Shown: in pieces, positions 52,592 through 61,311 of the stretch | Numbering within the stretch: position 1 is the first letter of the stretch | Layout: every line of letters starts with the position of its first letter | DNA from: Thermosphaera sp. | Lineage (GTDB): Archaea > Thermoproteota > Thermoprotei_A > Sulfolobales > Desulfurococcaceae | Length of the DNA: 64,000 nt | Assembly: GCA_038827615.1 (NCBI GenBank) | Contig: JAWBNK010000001.1 | Coordinates: forward strand, 682,290 to 746,289 | Direction: 5' to 3' | Position numbers and translations under genes: made by a program | Notes under the pieces: model-generated | The model's input: only the letters and a program-made list of their open reading frames with translations | Told to the model about the DNA's origin: nothing | Databases searched by the model: none

Positions 52592-53956
52592 ATGGACGAC
52601 AAGCAGTGGGTTGTAAAGCAACCCGTGCTAAAAACCATGTTCAGGCTTGGGCTCCCAATAGGAGTTACTCAAGCTTTACAAGTGGTCTACAACTTGACCG
52701 ATATGTATTGGTTGGGGAGGTTGGGAAAAGAATCTCTCGCGGCGGTTAACGCTACTTGGCCAGTCATATTTCTAGTGATAGCGGGGCTGGCAGGTTTATT
52801 TCAAGCAGGATTGACCCTGATCTCCCAGTTTTGGGGTGCCGGAGATTACAGGAACGCTTTAAAATCAGGCGGGCAATTGCTTTTCATTGGATCAGTAATT
52901 GGAGTACCGATTGGATTACTGTCTTTTTTCACTATTCCACTGTTACTGGAGCTCCTAGGAATACCTTCTGACGTTAGGGAGGGGGCTGTAATTTACGGGA
53001 GAATTTTCTCTCTAGGTTTCCCAATATTCGGACTAATGGACACTACGTTGTCAATATACTCGGCCGCTGGCGATACGTTTACCCCTATGAGAGTGAGACT
53101 AGTCGGTGTGTTTCTCAATATCATCCTTGATCCAATATTTATTTTCGGATTGTTTGGATTTCCTCCGCTTGGGATCGCTGGGGCGGCAATCGCCACATTG
53201 TTGAGCGACCTGATATCCGGGATCATTTCCCTGGTACTTCTTTCCACCCGAGGAGTTCGAGGGGAAAAACTCGTGAAGAAGGATTTAAGCCCTGATTTCA
53301 CGATTATTACTAAGTTCTTCAAAATCGGGCTTCCAATATCTATTTCGTCACTAAGCGACGCTGCAGGGTTTACTGTTCTAACAGGGATTATTGGTATGCT
53401 AGGCTCAAGCGCCCTGGCGGCTTGGGGAGTAGGAGATCGCCCATTCGGAGTCCTAGACATTATAGTGGGTAGCCTCCTCGCCGCTCTCTCAACTATAGTT
53501 GGGCAGAATTTGGGCGCCGGGAATTATCATAAGGCAAGGGATGCTGTTTTAAAAGCCGCACTACTCTCGATAGGGATAACAAGCGCGGGGGTTTTGTTTA
53601 TGATAGCTTTCAGATATGAGGTTGCTAGCTTCTTCATACCAGGAGATCCTGAGGTGGTTCAGCATGCCGCCGACTTCATACTCCTCATGGGACCGTCAAT
53701 AATTTTCTTCGTGATGCTTAGGCTGGCGTTCAGTGTTGCCCAAGGTTCTGGACACACCAGGCCGGTAATGTATATTTCTATACTTAGACTATGGTTTCTA
53801 CGGAATATTTTAGCGTACTTACTTGGTCCAGGCCCTGTATCTTTAGGGGTGCCGGGATTATGGGCTGGCATGTCGCTAAGCAACATTATAACAGGGGTAA
53901 TCTCTCTTTATTGGATACTCCATGGGAGATGGTTGAAGCCTGTCATTAAAGAATAG
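52592..53956 (+). CDS. MATE-family efflux transporter
   Basis: About 454 residues from ATG 52592; an in-frame GTG at 52583 is the alternative. Twelve hydrophobic segments in two halves; the first half has GLPIGVTQALQVVYNLTDMYWLGRLG and the second GLPISISSLSDAAGFTVLTGIIGMLGSSALAAWGVGDR, the paired MATE motif. These carriers exchange Na+ or H+ for cationic drugs or metabolites. It faces the PLP-fold regulator-like gene across an inverted repeat, so may be regulated by it. Confidence 0.92.
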   Translation: MDDKQWVVKQPVLKTMFRLGLPIGVTQALQVVYNLTDMYWLGRLGKESLAAVNATWPVIFLVIAGLAGLFQAGLTLISQFWGAGDYRNALKSGGQLLFIGSVIGVPIGLLSFFTIPLLLELLGIPSDVREGAVIYGRIFSLGFPIFGLMDTTLSIYSAAGDTFTPMRVRLVGVFLNIILDPIFIFGLFGFPPLGIAGAAIATLLSDLISGIISLVLLSTRGVRGEKLVKKDLSPDFTIITKFFKIGLPISISSLSDAAGFTVLTGIIGMLGSSALAAWGVGDRPFGVLDIIVGSLLAALSTIVGQNLGAGNYHKARDAVLKAALLSIGITSAGVLFMIAFRYEVASFFIPGDPEVVQHAADFILLMGPSIIFFVMLRLAFSVAQGSGHTRPVMYISILRLWFLRNILAYLLGPGPVSLGVPGLWAGMSLSNIITGVISLYWILHGRWLKPVIKE

Positions 53957-54002
53957 AAATCAATATTAGATAAGGAAATAATATCTCATTCCCAGGATCC
54001 TC

Positions 54003-54995
54003 ATGAACGCTATCAACGTTACCAATCTAAAAAAGAAATACCGAGTAAGGGAGGGTTTGAGAAAAGTTAAGTACATCGAAGCAGTTAGAGACGTGACTTT
54101 TCGCGTTAGAAAAGGGGAGATCCACGCGCTTTTAGGTCCAAACGGTGCTGGGAAAACAACCATCATAAAAATAATATCCACGCTGCTTTATCCTGATGAT
54201 GGAGTAGTTGAAGTAATGGGTTTAAACGTTGTTGAGAAACCCGAAGAAGTAAGGAGAGTAATAGGACTTGCTATAGACGTTTCAAAGGGATTCTATTCAT
54301 CGCTGTCTGGGTTCGAAAATCTAGTGTTTTACGGTTTAATGAAGGGTTTATCGATGTCAGAGGCCAAAAGACGGGCCAAGGAAGCATTAAGCATTGTTGA
54401 ACTTGATGAGATGGGAGCCTCCGACTCTCCTTACTTCACGTATAGCCTTGGCATGCGGGCAAGGCTTGCAATAGCCAAGGCTCTTCTCACAGATCCTGAT
54501 GTCCTACTTCTCGATGAACCTACTCTAGGACTAGATGTTGAAAGCAGTAAACGTGTGAGAGAACTGCTTGTTAATCTCTCTAGGAAGGGAAAAACTATTC
54601 TAGTTACAGGACACAATATGCATGAAATAGAACTCATTTCAAACACTATCACGATAATAAATCAAGGTAGGGTGGTTTCAACAGGCACCTCAGATGAGTT
54701 GAAAACCAAGGTCGGACTACTCTATAGACTCATTCTCAGAGTCCCGGCAAGCGATGCCCGATTTTTGAGAGATTATTTCTCCAGCATAATGCCAGTTAAG
54801 GTTTCCAGCTCAGCGACCGACGTTAACGGGATATCGGAGTTAAACATGTTAATATCAGCTGAAAGGGAGGAAATAGTTGAGGCCTTGTTCAAGTCTTCCA
54901 AGGAGATGGGCGTTAAAATTCTAGATCTTCAATTAATAGAGCCATCGCTGGAGGACGCTTATCTAGCTATTCTTGGTGCTTCTAATGAGCGGTAA
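54003..54995 (+). CDS. ABC transporter ATP-binding protein, ABC-2 exporter
   Basis: 330 residues. Walker A GPNGAGKTTIIKI, Walker B VLLLDEPTLGLDVES and H-loop TGHNMHEIE are intact; the signature reads YSLGMRARLAIAKAL instead of LSGGQ, as in some ABC-2 exporters. The C-terminal domain of about 90 residues is of the CcmA/NatA kind. Energises two downstream permeases with which it overlaps or abuts. Confidence 0.92.
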   Translation: MNAINVTNLKKKYRVREGLRKVKYIEAVRDVTFRVRKGEIHALLGPNGAGKTTIIKIISTLLYPDDGVVEVMGLNVVEKPEEVRRVIGLAIDVSKGFYSSLSGFENLVFYGLMKGLSMSEAKRRAKEALSIVELDEMGASDSPYFTYSLGMRARLAIAKALLTDPDVLLLDEPTLGLDVESSKRVRELLVNLSRKGKTILVTGHNMHEIELISNTITIINQGRVVSTGTSDELKTKVGLLYRLILRVPASDARFLRDYFSSIMPVKVSSSATDVNGISELNMLISAEREEIVEALFKSSKEMGVKILDLQLIEPSLEDAYLAILGASNER

Positions 54996-55809
54996 AGGAG
55001 TTTTCTACGCACTTATCTTCAGAGAAGTTGCTTGGTTTAGAAGATTTATCGGTGATTATGTAACGATCTGGCTTCTTCCAACACTATACGGTGTAGGAGT
55101 TATTTTCCTTCCTTCCATAATGGGGGGATTGGATTTTGTGCTGGAGAGAATGAGCCATGTTTTCAACCGCGAATTAACATTGACGGATGCCCTCGCATTC
55201 AGCTTAAGCCTCTCGGGAATCATAACAATTGTGGCTGTCAATGTCGGCGATATCCTTCAAACATTATACGCGGAGTTTAAACTTTATGGTTCCTCTTTAA
55301 TGATATTGGAATCGACGAGTATACCGTCTTACGTCATAATTACCTCTCTTGTAAGACCCGTGATAATGACCCTCATGTCAACACTATATCTAGTCCCCAC
55401 CCTCATTCTGATACTTAGAGGTAACGGGGTCCTTCTATACCTATATTTGCTCACACCCTTATTGGCATGCTCGGTGATATTGGGTCTTTTATCAGGCATT
55501 CTCGGGTCTGCAATAGTTTTCTATACAAACGTTAGGAGGCCGTGGAGTGTTTCAAACATAGTCGTTCCCGCACTCCTGGCAGGCTCTGGAATATATATTC
55601 CATTGAAACTCGTTCCCTTCCTCCTTCGCTTTTTCGCCCTATTCACACCTGTTCCCTACACAGTAGAGTTAATCCAGTCGTTATTACTTCAAGGCCTTTC
55701 ACATGATTTCCTGGGACTCCTAGGAGTGATAACCGGGCTTTTCACGATTTACTATGTGCTCTCAATATGGGTTCACAAAACAGCTGAATTAAAGGTGAGA
55801 GGTGGTTGA
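54985..55809 (+). CDS. ABC-2 type permease, first of a pair
   Basis: About 274 residues from ATG 54985, inside the last codons of the ATPase gene (11-base overlap); TTG 54973 is possible. About six hydrophobic segments, with the ABC-2 permease pattern VRRPWSVSNIVVPALLAGSGIYIPLKLVPFLLRFFALFTPVPYTVEL near the end. Presumed to form a heterodimer with the next protein. Substrate unknown. Confidence 0.82.
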   Translation: MSGKGVFYALIFREVAWFRRFIGDYVTIWLLPTLYGVGVIFLPSIMGGLDFVLERMSHVFNRELTLTDALAFSLSLSGIITIVAVNVGDILQTLYAEFKLYGSSLMILESTSIPSYVIITSLVRPVIMTLMSTLYLVPTLILILRGNGVLLYLYLLTPLLACSVILGLLSGILGSAIVFYTNVRRPWSVSNIVVPALLAGSGIYIPLKLVPFLLRFFALFTPVPYTVELIQSLLLQGLSHDFLGLLGVITGLFTIYYVLSIWVHKTAELKVRGG

Positions 55810-56588
55810 GGAGATTAGATCGATACCTGAGACTCCTATATGTAGGAGCAATCCTCGTCAAGCTCCACCTTACTAGTTATCTCTCACTAATAGTGAACGT
55901 GATATTCTGGTCTATACTACTAATCATTCCAACCTCAATGTTCTCGCCAGACTTTTCTATTAGTTTGAAAACCTTCATTCCTGGGCTAGTAGCAATGAGT
56001 ATAGCATCCATGGGATTATGGACGGGGACTGAGTTCTTACGGTGGATGGTTCATGACGGCTTAACCGACATGTTTCGGGAGAACGGTCTTGGGGTCTATC
56101 ACTACATAGTATCCACACTCCCCACTGATGTAATACTACTTGGTATTATACCTTTATTGCTGTTAGGAGTAATTTCTAGTTGGTTTTTCGAGATAGATTA
56201 TCTGTGGATTTTGACGGGTGATATGTTACCACTTTTGATGGGTGTGCTCTCTTTGATGATTGTTGAATTATTCTACGGCTCACTATCTGGGTATCTATAC
56301 ACTAAAACACGATTAAGTAGCTCTTGGACTGGGTTGCTTCAAATAATGGTCACAATAGGGACCGTGATACCTTCGAAGGCGTATCCAAACCCTTATCTTG
56401 CATTCGTTAATCCAGCAAGTCTATCTGCAGAGCTGTTGAGAGCCTCTTATGGAGTCTCTGGTATTGAGAGCTCCCATTTAGTTTTCATAACGTTACCCTT
56501 TATATTTTTCTACACATACCTAAGCAAACTATTCTCTAAATGGGCTGATGAATTGATGGCTAAGTATGGAGTAGAATACCGTTTCTAA
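55806..56588 (+). CDS. ABC-2 type permease, second of a pair
   Basis: 260 residues from TTG 55806, overlapping the previous stop (TTGA) and preceded by GAGAGGTGG. About six hydrophobic segments; SSWTGLLQIMVTIGTVIPSKAYPNPYLAFVNPASLSAELLRASYG parallels the corresponding stretch in the other permease. Completes a three-gene exporter with the ATPase at 54003. Confidence 0.78.
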   Translation: MRRLDRYLRLLYVGAILVKLHLTSYLSLIVNVIFWSILLIIPTSMFSPDFSISLKTFIPGLVAMSIASMGLWTGTEFLRWMVHDGLTDMFRENGLGVYHYIVSTLPTDVILLGIIPLLLLGVISSWFFEIDYLWILTGDMLPLLMGVLSLMIVELFYGSLSGYLYTKTRLSSSWTGLLQIMVTIGTVIPSKAYPNPYLAFVNPASLSAELLRASYGVSGIESSHLVFITLPFIFFYTYLSKLFSKWADELMAKYGVEYRF

Positions 56589-56699
56589 GAAGGGAGTATA
56601 ATCCGAGGTCTCGGTTTGAATTAGGTTTTTCAAAAGTCTCTTGTAATAATGCTAGTCAAATAAAAATTGTTTGAGGCATCTTAGAGAATAGGTGGTTAA

Positions 56700-57338
56700 A
56701 TGAGTAATAAGGCAATAATATTCGATCTTGATGGAACCCTCGTGGATAGTGTCCCATTAATTCTGAAATGCTATAGTGAAGGGTTGTCAAAACACGGGAT
56801 CACTCCTGTCAAAGAAAAGATACTCGCTCTTATGGGTCTTCCAACATTAAACGTAGTGCTTGAGTTAGTAGGCGGAAACATTAATGTTCGCATAGAAGAA
56901 GTGATTAAAGACATTTTTGACTGCTTCTCGAGAACCTGGATGAATGAATTGAGGCTGTACCCAGGCATCGAGGAAGTTCTCAACAAGCTAAGGGAGAAAG
57001 GGTACAAGCTGGGGATAGTAACCTCCTCGGAACAAGAGCACGCAGAGATAATGCTAGATTTTTTCAAGCTGAAAAAGTACTTCGACATTGTTCAAGGACG
57101 AGTTGATCACCTGAAACCCAAACCTTATCCCGACATGATTCTGTATGTTTTGAACCAGCTAAAAGTTGAATCGGAAAACGCACTCTATGTGGGAGACACT
57201 TTCCATGACTGCGTTGCATCGGCAAAGGCCAATGTAAAGTTTATCCTTGTTGAGAGGGGATGGGGAGGGAAATTCTTAAGAGGATGCCTCCCCTGGAAAA
57301 TACTTAATGATCTCAAAGAACTCCTGGTACTTACTTAA
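56700..57338 (+). CDS. HAD-family phosphatase (phosphoglycolate phosphatase-like)
   Basis: 212 residues. Motif I IIFDLDGTLVDSV (Asp9, Asp11), motif II VTSSEQEHAE, motif III lysine at DHLKPKPYP, motif IV YVGDTFHDCVASAKA: a complete HAD hydrolase with the small helical cap of the Gph/PpaX group. Substrate cannot be given. Its 3' end overlaps the opposing SDR gene by eight bases. The 111-base gap before it holds only a short CCGAG-GT-CTCGG hairpin (near 56602-56613), perhaps a terminator for the exporter operon. Confidence 0.87.
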   Translation: MSNKAIIFDLDGTLVDSVPLILKCYSEGLSKHGITPVKEKILALMGLPTLNVVLELVGGNINVRIEEVIKDIFDCFSRTWMNELRLYPGIEEVLNKLREKGYKLGIVTSSEQEHAEIMLDFFKLKKYFDIVQGRVDHLKPKPYPDMILYVLNQLKVESENALYVGDTFHDCVASAKANVKFILVERGWGGKFLRGCLPWKILNDLKELLVLT

Positions 57339-58326
57339 TATAACCCTTTGACCTGTACCACATGATGGTTTCTTCCAGTCCTTTTCTTAAATTGTACCTT
57401 GGAGAAAACCCGAGGAGCCTCTTGGCTTTTTCAATACTATAAGCTCTGTGTCGTGTAACTGAATCAACTATGCTCACCCTCATTAGCAAGTTGCTGGTCC
57501 CCGATAAAAGCGAGTAGAGATGAGTGAAGGAGAGAAAAAGTTTGGAGACTCGAGGACTAAGTGAATACCTAGGGGGCGGGTTTCCCGTAATATCCGACAA
57601 AATTTGGTAGACCTCATTATACGTGTAAGCTTTATCCTCTGAGACAATAAATGTCTGGTTTTCCGACTTATCGAATTTATCTAGAGCTAGTATGAAGCCC
57701 TCAGCAGCGTCGTCAACATGTGAAAACTGTATTAAAGTATCCCCTCGCCCTATCTTAAACTTCGATAGAAGACTTCGATTAGCGAAGGATGTAATGAACC
57801 AGTAAGAGACGTCATCAATGTTGCCCGGACCATATAGACCCGAGGGTCTGATTATAGTGTATGATAGCCCTTGAAGCCCTAATTTTTCCACCTCGCGTTC
57901 AGCAAGCAACTTAGAGCGTCCGTATTCAAATTGTGGTTTTGGAGGAGTATCCTCGTTCCCAGGCGGGTTTTCAACGGGTCCTATAGCCTCGGTTGAACTG
58001 CAATATATGAATCTCGATATTCCCTGCTTCAAAGCTAATTCAGCGAGAATCTTGGTGGCTTCAACATTGAGCTTGTAATACAGCTTCTTCTTTCCCGTAA
58101 AAGTGTAGTAAGCAGCTAAATGAATAATCACATCCGAATCTTTCACAACTTCATGAAACGTTGAGGGCTCATTAAGATCCATGTATACAGGTTTAACGTT
58201 TTTCTCCTCCAGGATTTTCTTACTCCTACTGTGGTAAGTGCCTTTGACACTGTAGCCCCTGCTCACTAGTTTTTCAATCACTCGAGCTCCAAGGAAACCC
58301 GTAGCACCGGTTACTGTTACTTTCAA
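57331..58326 (-). CDS. NAD(P)-dependent extended SDR reductase/epimerase, lux-like operon
   Basis: 331 residues. VTVTGATGFLGARVIEKL (NAD(P) site TGATGFLG, residues 6-13), catalytic YGRSK (Tyr135, Lys139), SSTEAIGPVENPP and RPSGLYGPGN. The dihydroflavonol-4-reductase/3-beta-hydroxysteroid dehydrogenase style of the sequence also recalls OleD, the 2-alkyl-3-oxoalkanoate reductase. Overlaps the LuxC-like gene by four bases, so it most likely reduces or epimerises a product of that pathway (inference). Confidence 0.85.
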   Translation of the reverse strand: MKVTVTGATGFLGARVIEKLVSRGYSVKGTYHSRSKKILEEKNVKPVYMDLNEPSTFHEVVKDSDVIIHLAAYYTFTGKKKLYYKLNVEATKILAELALKQGISRFIYCSSTEAIGPVENPPGNEDTPPKPQFEYGRSKLLAEREVEKLGLQGLSYTIIRPSGLYGPGNIDDVSYWFITSFANRSLLSKFKIGRGDTLIQFSHVDDAAEGFILALDKFDKSENQTFIVSEDKAYTYNEVYQILSDITGNPPPRYSLSPRVSKLFLSFTHLYSLLSGTSNLLMRVSIVDSVTRHRAYSIEKAKRLLGFSPRYNLRKGLEETIMWYRSKGYIK

Positions 58327-59813
58327 TTTGTTCTACCCGAGGAGAATTTAGTTATATTTAATAATTTTCCTTTTCTCCTAATGTACAAAGAGTAAGTGAA
58401 ATAGCGAGGCAGGAACTCTCCATCATATGGCTCCACCGGAGTTCTCAGAAACGATTCTCCAATGGGAACTATCCTGTACACGCCAAACAAGGAGAGAGCT
58501 GAGATGGCCGAGGCATAGTTTTTATCGTTCAAACTCATTGCAACGGTCTGGAATTTGTCTACTCCCTGGTTCGCTAGTTCTTCCATTAAGGATGAGATAA
58601 TCGTTTTAAGGTCCCCTATGTTTTCCACTACTAAGATTTCCGCAAATCTCTTTCTAAATCCCCAGTCATTCTTGAACTGATATGGATTGTTGTTGAAACG
58701 CCTCCACGAAGAGGTAACAGCTATCGTCCACGGGTTCTCGAGGTTTTTAGAATACAAAACATATGCTCCTTCCACCTCTAACCTCTTCCTCATTGAGATA
58801 AGATTATAGAGTTCTCCCTCTCCCACCTTCTTGGGGAATAATGCTCCCACCTCGTCCAGGAATTTACCCAGAACCTTAGCGAATTCCAAAGCCTTATTCG
58901 TTGAACCGATGAATATTACGTATGAAGGGGAGCTACATAGTTGCTGATCATAAATTACGATGTCCCATGCAAGCTTTCTAGCCAGTTCATCAGACGCAGA
59001 GTCCTCGTCGACTAGGGCTATTCCTGTTAATGGACCATTTATAACCAATCGAGGATGAAACGTGTTTCTAGAGATTTTTTCAATTATTACCTTTCGTCCC
59101 GGGTCTCCACCCCAATAATTAACAACGCCTATTCTTGTTTTAGTTAAAATGTAATCTAGGGCTTTGCTATCGTGTGCGAAATACGATATCAGTAATGCGG
59201 ACATCATCTCTTCTGCTCCATCGACTTTGTCCTCGTGGACTTTTGAAAAAGCCTTGTAGAGCTCCGCTATTACTGAATAGTTGGCAGACGAGGGTCTCAG
59301 TATGGTAACATTGCCGGTTGCAAGAGATGTTGCTAAGGGTAGTGCGGCAGGTATCACAGTATTTCCTGATGAGATTATAAGGGAGGAGCCAACGGGTCTA
59401 TTCCACAAGAATTCACCATCATCTACCTCGACTGGTTGATCTAGGCTTCTCCAGCCGCCTATTAATCCAGTGTCTAATAACCTCATCAAATTGTTTTCAT
59501 TGAATACGTGATGAATAAATTCTAAATCTATCCGTATGTTCTCTGGGCTATATCCTGTAGATCTCGAAATGACTGGTATCAGTTTTTCCTCAATATACGG
59601 CAAGGTCTCCTGCCACAACTTTCCAACTTCTCCTAGTATGCTAATCCTTTTCCGAACTCCTAATTCCACTAGTTTTTGAGATACGGGCACAGCGTTTTCA
59701 ACGAATTTTTCAATCCACGGGATTGTTGGTTCATATATTCCTTTATCTACGGGTTGCAACTCAATCTTAGAATAATACAATGGCCTAATCGGGTCTTTTC
59801 CTGTCTCCAACAA
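58323..59813 (-). CDS. LuxC-family acyl-CoA (fatty acyl) reductase
   Basis: 496 residues, TTG start at 59813 with GGAGGAGATG upstream. An aldehyde-dehydrogenase fold of the LuxC type: PVGSSLIISSGNTVIPAALPLATSLATGNVTILRPSS (coenzyme site), VNYWGGDPGRK and the catalytic Cys293 in VIYDQQLCSSPSYV, which forms the acyl thioester. In luminous bacteria LuxC reduces fatty acyl groups to aldehyde with NADPH. Here the acyl donor is unknown because archaea generally lack bacterial fatty acid synthesis. Its 5' end lies 29 bases inside the LuxE-like gene. Confidence 0.87.
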   Translation of the reverse strand: MLETGKDPIRPLYYSKIELQPVDKGIYEPTIPWIEKFVENAVPVSQKLVELGVRKRISILGEVGKLWQETLPYIEEKLIPVISRSTGYSPENIRIDLEFIHHVFNENNLMRLLDTGLIGGWRSLDQPVEVDDGEFLWNRPVGSSLIISSGNTVIPAALPLATSLATGNVTILRPSSANYSVIAELYKAFSKVHEDKVDGAEEMMSALLISYFAHDSKALDYILTKTRIGVVNYWGGDPGRKVIIEKISRNTFHPRLVINGPLTGIALVDEDSASDELARKLAWDIVIYDQQLCSSPSYVIFIGSTNKALEFAKVLGKFLDEVGALFPKKVGEGELYNLISMRKRLEVEGAYVLYSKNLENPWTIAVTSSWRRFNNNPYQFKNDWGFRKRFAEILVVENIGDLKTIISSLMEELANQGVDKFQTVAMSLNDKNYASAISALSLFGVYRIVPIGESFLRTPVEPYDGEFLPRYFTYSLYIRRKGKLLNITKFSSGRTN

Positions 59814-61083
59814 TCATCATCTCCTCCAATGTTCCGCCACAGGCTCGCTGAAGCTCCCATCCTTCATCTCTTGAAAGCCTTCTAACATATTTGAACTCCT
59901 TCCCGTAATATCTGTCTGAAATCTCGTACTTCATCACATCACCTGGGAAAAATACTTCGAGCCAGGAGATTGCTAACGGGTCATATATCCCCAATATTCC
60001 TTCTCTTCCAGGCTCTTCTATGAGTCGTAAGGTCTTGGGATCAATTAGGAACACCTCTTGAAGGGGGTGAGGTATCTTGTTCATCACACCATAATAGTCA
60101 ATCATTGCAGTCAAGGTTTCAGTCATTCCTAACACGTCCATGAATGGCGCAGGTTGCTCAACACCATTACGCCGTGCCTTGAAAAACCTCCTACTATAAA
60201 CTACGAGTTCATCATAACCTGGTATGCTGAATCCTTTGCTTCCTCCTCCAGTCACAATGACTCCTCCCTCGCCTAAATCCACAGGTGGCAATCCGTAGAT
60301 TAGTTTGCTTATAAGCTTTAATACCGGATTCATCTCGTTAAACTGCTTAGATAGCAGATATACCCCAGCCGGCGCAGTGAAGAAGAGTTTCGGCTCCTCT
60401 CTACTTTTGAAGAATTCCATTATAATTTTCTTGTTAGGAACGAGCTTTTTCCATTGAGAGCCGGTTGATTCCTCCTTTGATAACTCCATTCCATAGAGGA
60501 GAGGAATTCTTTTAGCCTGAAGCGCCAGATCCACAAATGCAACAAAGTTGAGCCTGCTTCTAAGCTCCCGCGCCGCCAGGAACAGCGCGATCCCCTCGCC
60601 CTGCTTCAACTCCCCACCATAGACGTACTCGAATAAGTTTACATTAGCCTTCGTCATCATAGCCAACTCTAGATATGTTCGAAAAACTCTTACAGGGACG
60701 TTGCTCGTCGTTCCACTAGATGAAAATGTAAAATGCCTCTCGCTCAAGACGTTATTGATCAAGAACTTTTTATATCCCTCTCCTCTCAACAAATCGGATG
60801 GAATAGCAAGCTTCACTAGATCCTCGAGCTCAGCTGACTCCGGGTAGATTTCTAGCCTAGAAAACAAATCCGAGTAAAAATCGCTCATATCGGAGAAGAA
60901 CCTAAGAGAGCTCCTTAAAAGATCTCTCCTCAGAGAAGAAAGCTGATCAGGTGATTTCTTGAACAGGGTTTTATCCCCCGAAAGCTCCCATAGTTTTCGA
61001 ACGTGTGGATGATTAAATATTGATGAACTTAATGCACTCTCCGTTATCTCGTCTATTGATGGTAGATCCTGCGGCGAACTCAA
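59785..61083 (-). CDS. LuxE-family acyl-protein synthetase
   Basis: 432 residues, TTG start at 61083 with AAAGGTGA upstream. The adenylate-forming motif is FTFSSSGTTSNVPVRVF (Ser/Gly/Thr-rich loop at 121-127) and a later VLGMTET matches the D-x-G-M-T-E motif. The C-terminal part has EVFFPGDVMKYEISDRYYG, a LuxE-type segment. LuxE activates a fatty acid as acyl-AMP and passes it to LuxC. It heads the LuxE-LuxC-SDR operon. Gene family is clear; physiological substrate is not. Confidence 0.85.
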   Translation of the reverse strand: MSSPQDLPSIDEITESALSSSIFNHPHVRKLWELSGDKTLFKKSPDQLSSLRRDLLRSSLRFFSDMSDFYSDLFSRLEIYPESAELEDLVKLAIPSDLLRGEGYKKFLINNVLSERHFTFSSSGTTSNVPVRVFRTYLELAMMTKANVNLFEYVYGGELKQGEGIALFLAARELRSRLNFVAFVDLALQAKRIPLLYGMELSKEESTGSQWKKLVPNKKIIMEFFKSREEPKLFFTAPAGVYLLSKQFNEMNPVLKLISKLIYGLPPVDLGEGGVIVTGGGSKGFSIPGYDELVVYSRRFFKARRNGVEQPAPFMDVLGMTETLTAMIDYYGVMNKIPHPLQEVFLIDPKTLRLIEEPGREGILGIYDPLAISWLEVFFPGDVMKYEISDRYYGKEFKYVRRLSRDEGWELQRACGGTLEEMMIVGDRKRPD

Positions 61084-61104
61084 TCATTTTCACCTTTGAA
61101 AATA

Positions 61105-61124
61105 AATGATTAATATTAATCATT
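61105..61124. promoter_or_regulatory. Perfect 20-bp palindrome upstream of the LuxE-LuxC-SDR operon
   Basis: AATGATTAATATTAATCATT is a perfect palindrome (checked base by base) 22-41 bases before the LuxE-like start codon, across the expected TATA position. Probably an operator, or an AT-rich promoter element that happens to be symmetrical. Confidence 0.5.
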
Positions 61125-61250
61125 CCACAATAAATAATTTTCCCCATCCGTGTACAGGTTTGGAGGCGAAGCATTCCAACACTAATCATCTTATACTGGA
61201 ATTAGCTCTTCAAATTCAAGAATTTCATATTCAAACAAGGACGTGGCAAA

Positions 61251-61280
61251 TATTTATAATCAGATCGATTTATTTATAAT
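61251..61280 (+). promoter_or_regulatory. Duplicated TATA element before the small surface protein gene
   Basis: TATTTATAAT occurs at 61251-61260 and again at 61271-61280, exactly 20 bases apart. The second copy would start transcription near 61302, ten bases before ATG 61312. The rest of the 228-base gap (61084-61311) holds the 20-bp palindrome and otherwise nothing I can name. Confidence 0.5.
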
Positions 61281-61311
61281 AAGTCACAATTAGAATAGTC
61301 CCTGGTGTTCC

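Noticed and set aside
52993-53460. 155-codon frame antisense to the MATE gene
   Set aside because: Shadow of a membrane-protein gene; no start signals.
57331-61083. Bioluminescence operon
   Set aside because: LuxC- and LuxE-like proteins are present, but no luciferase (LuxA/LuxB) or LuxD gene is in the window, so light production is not suggested.
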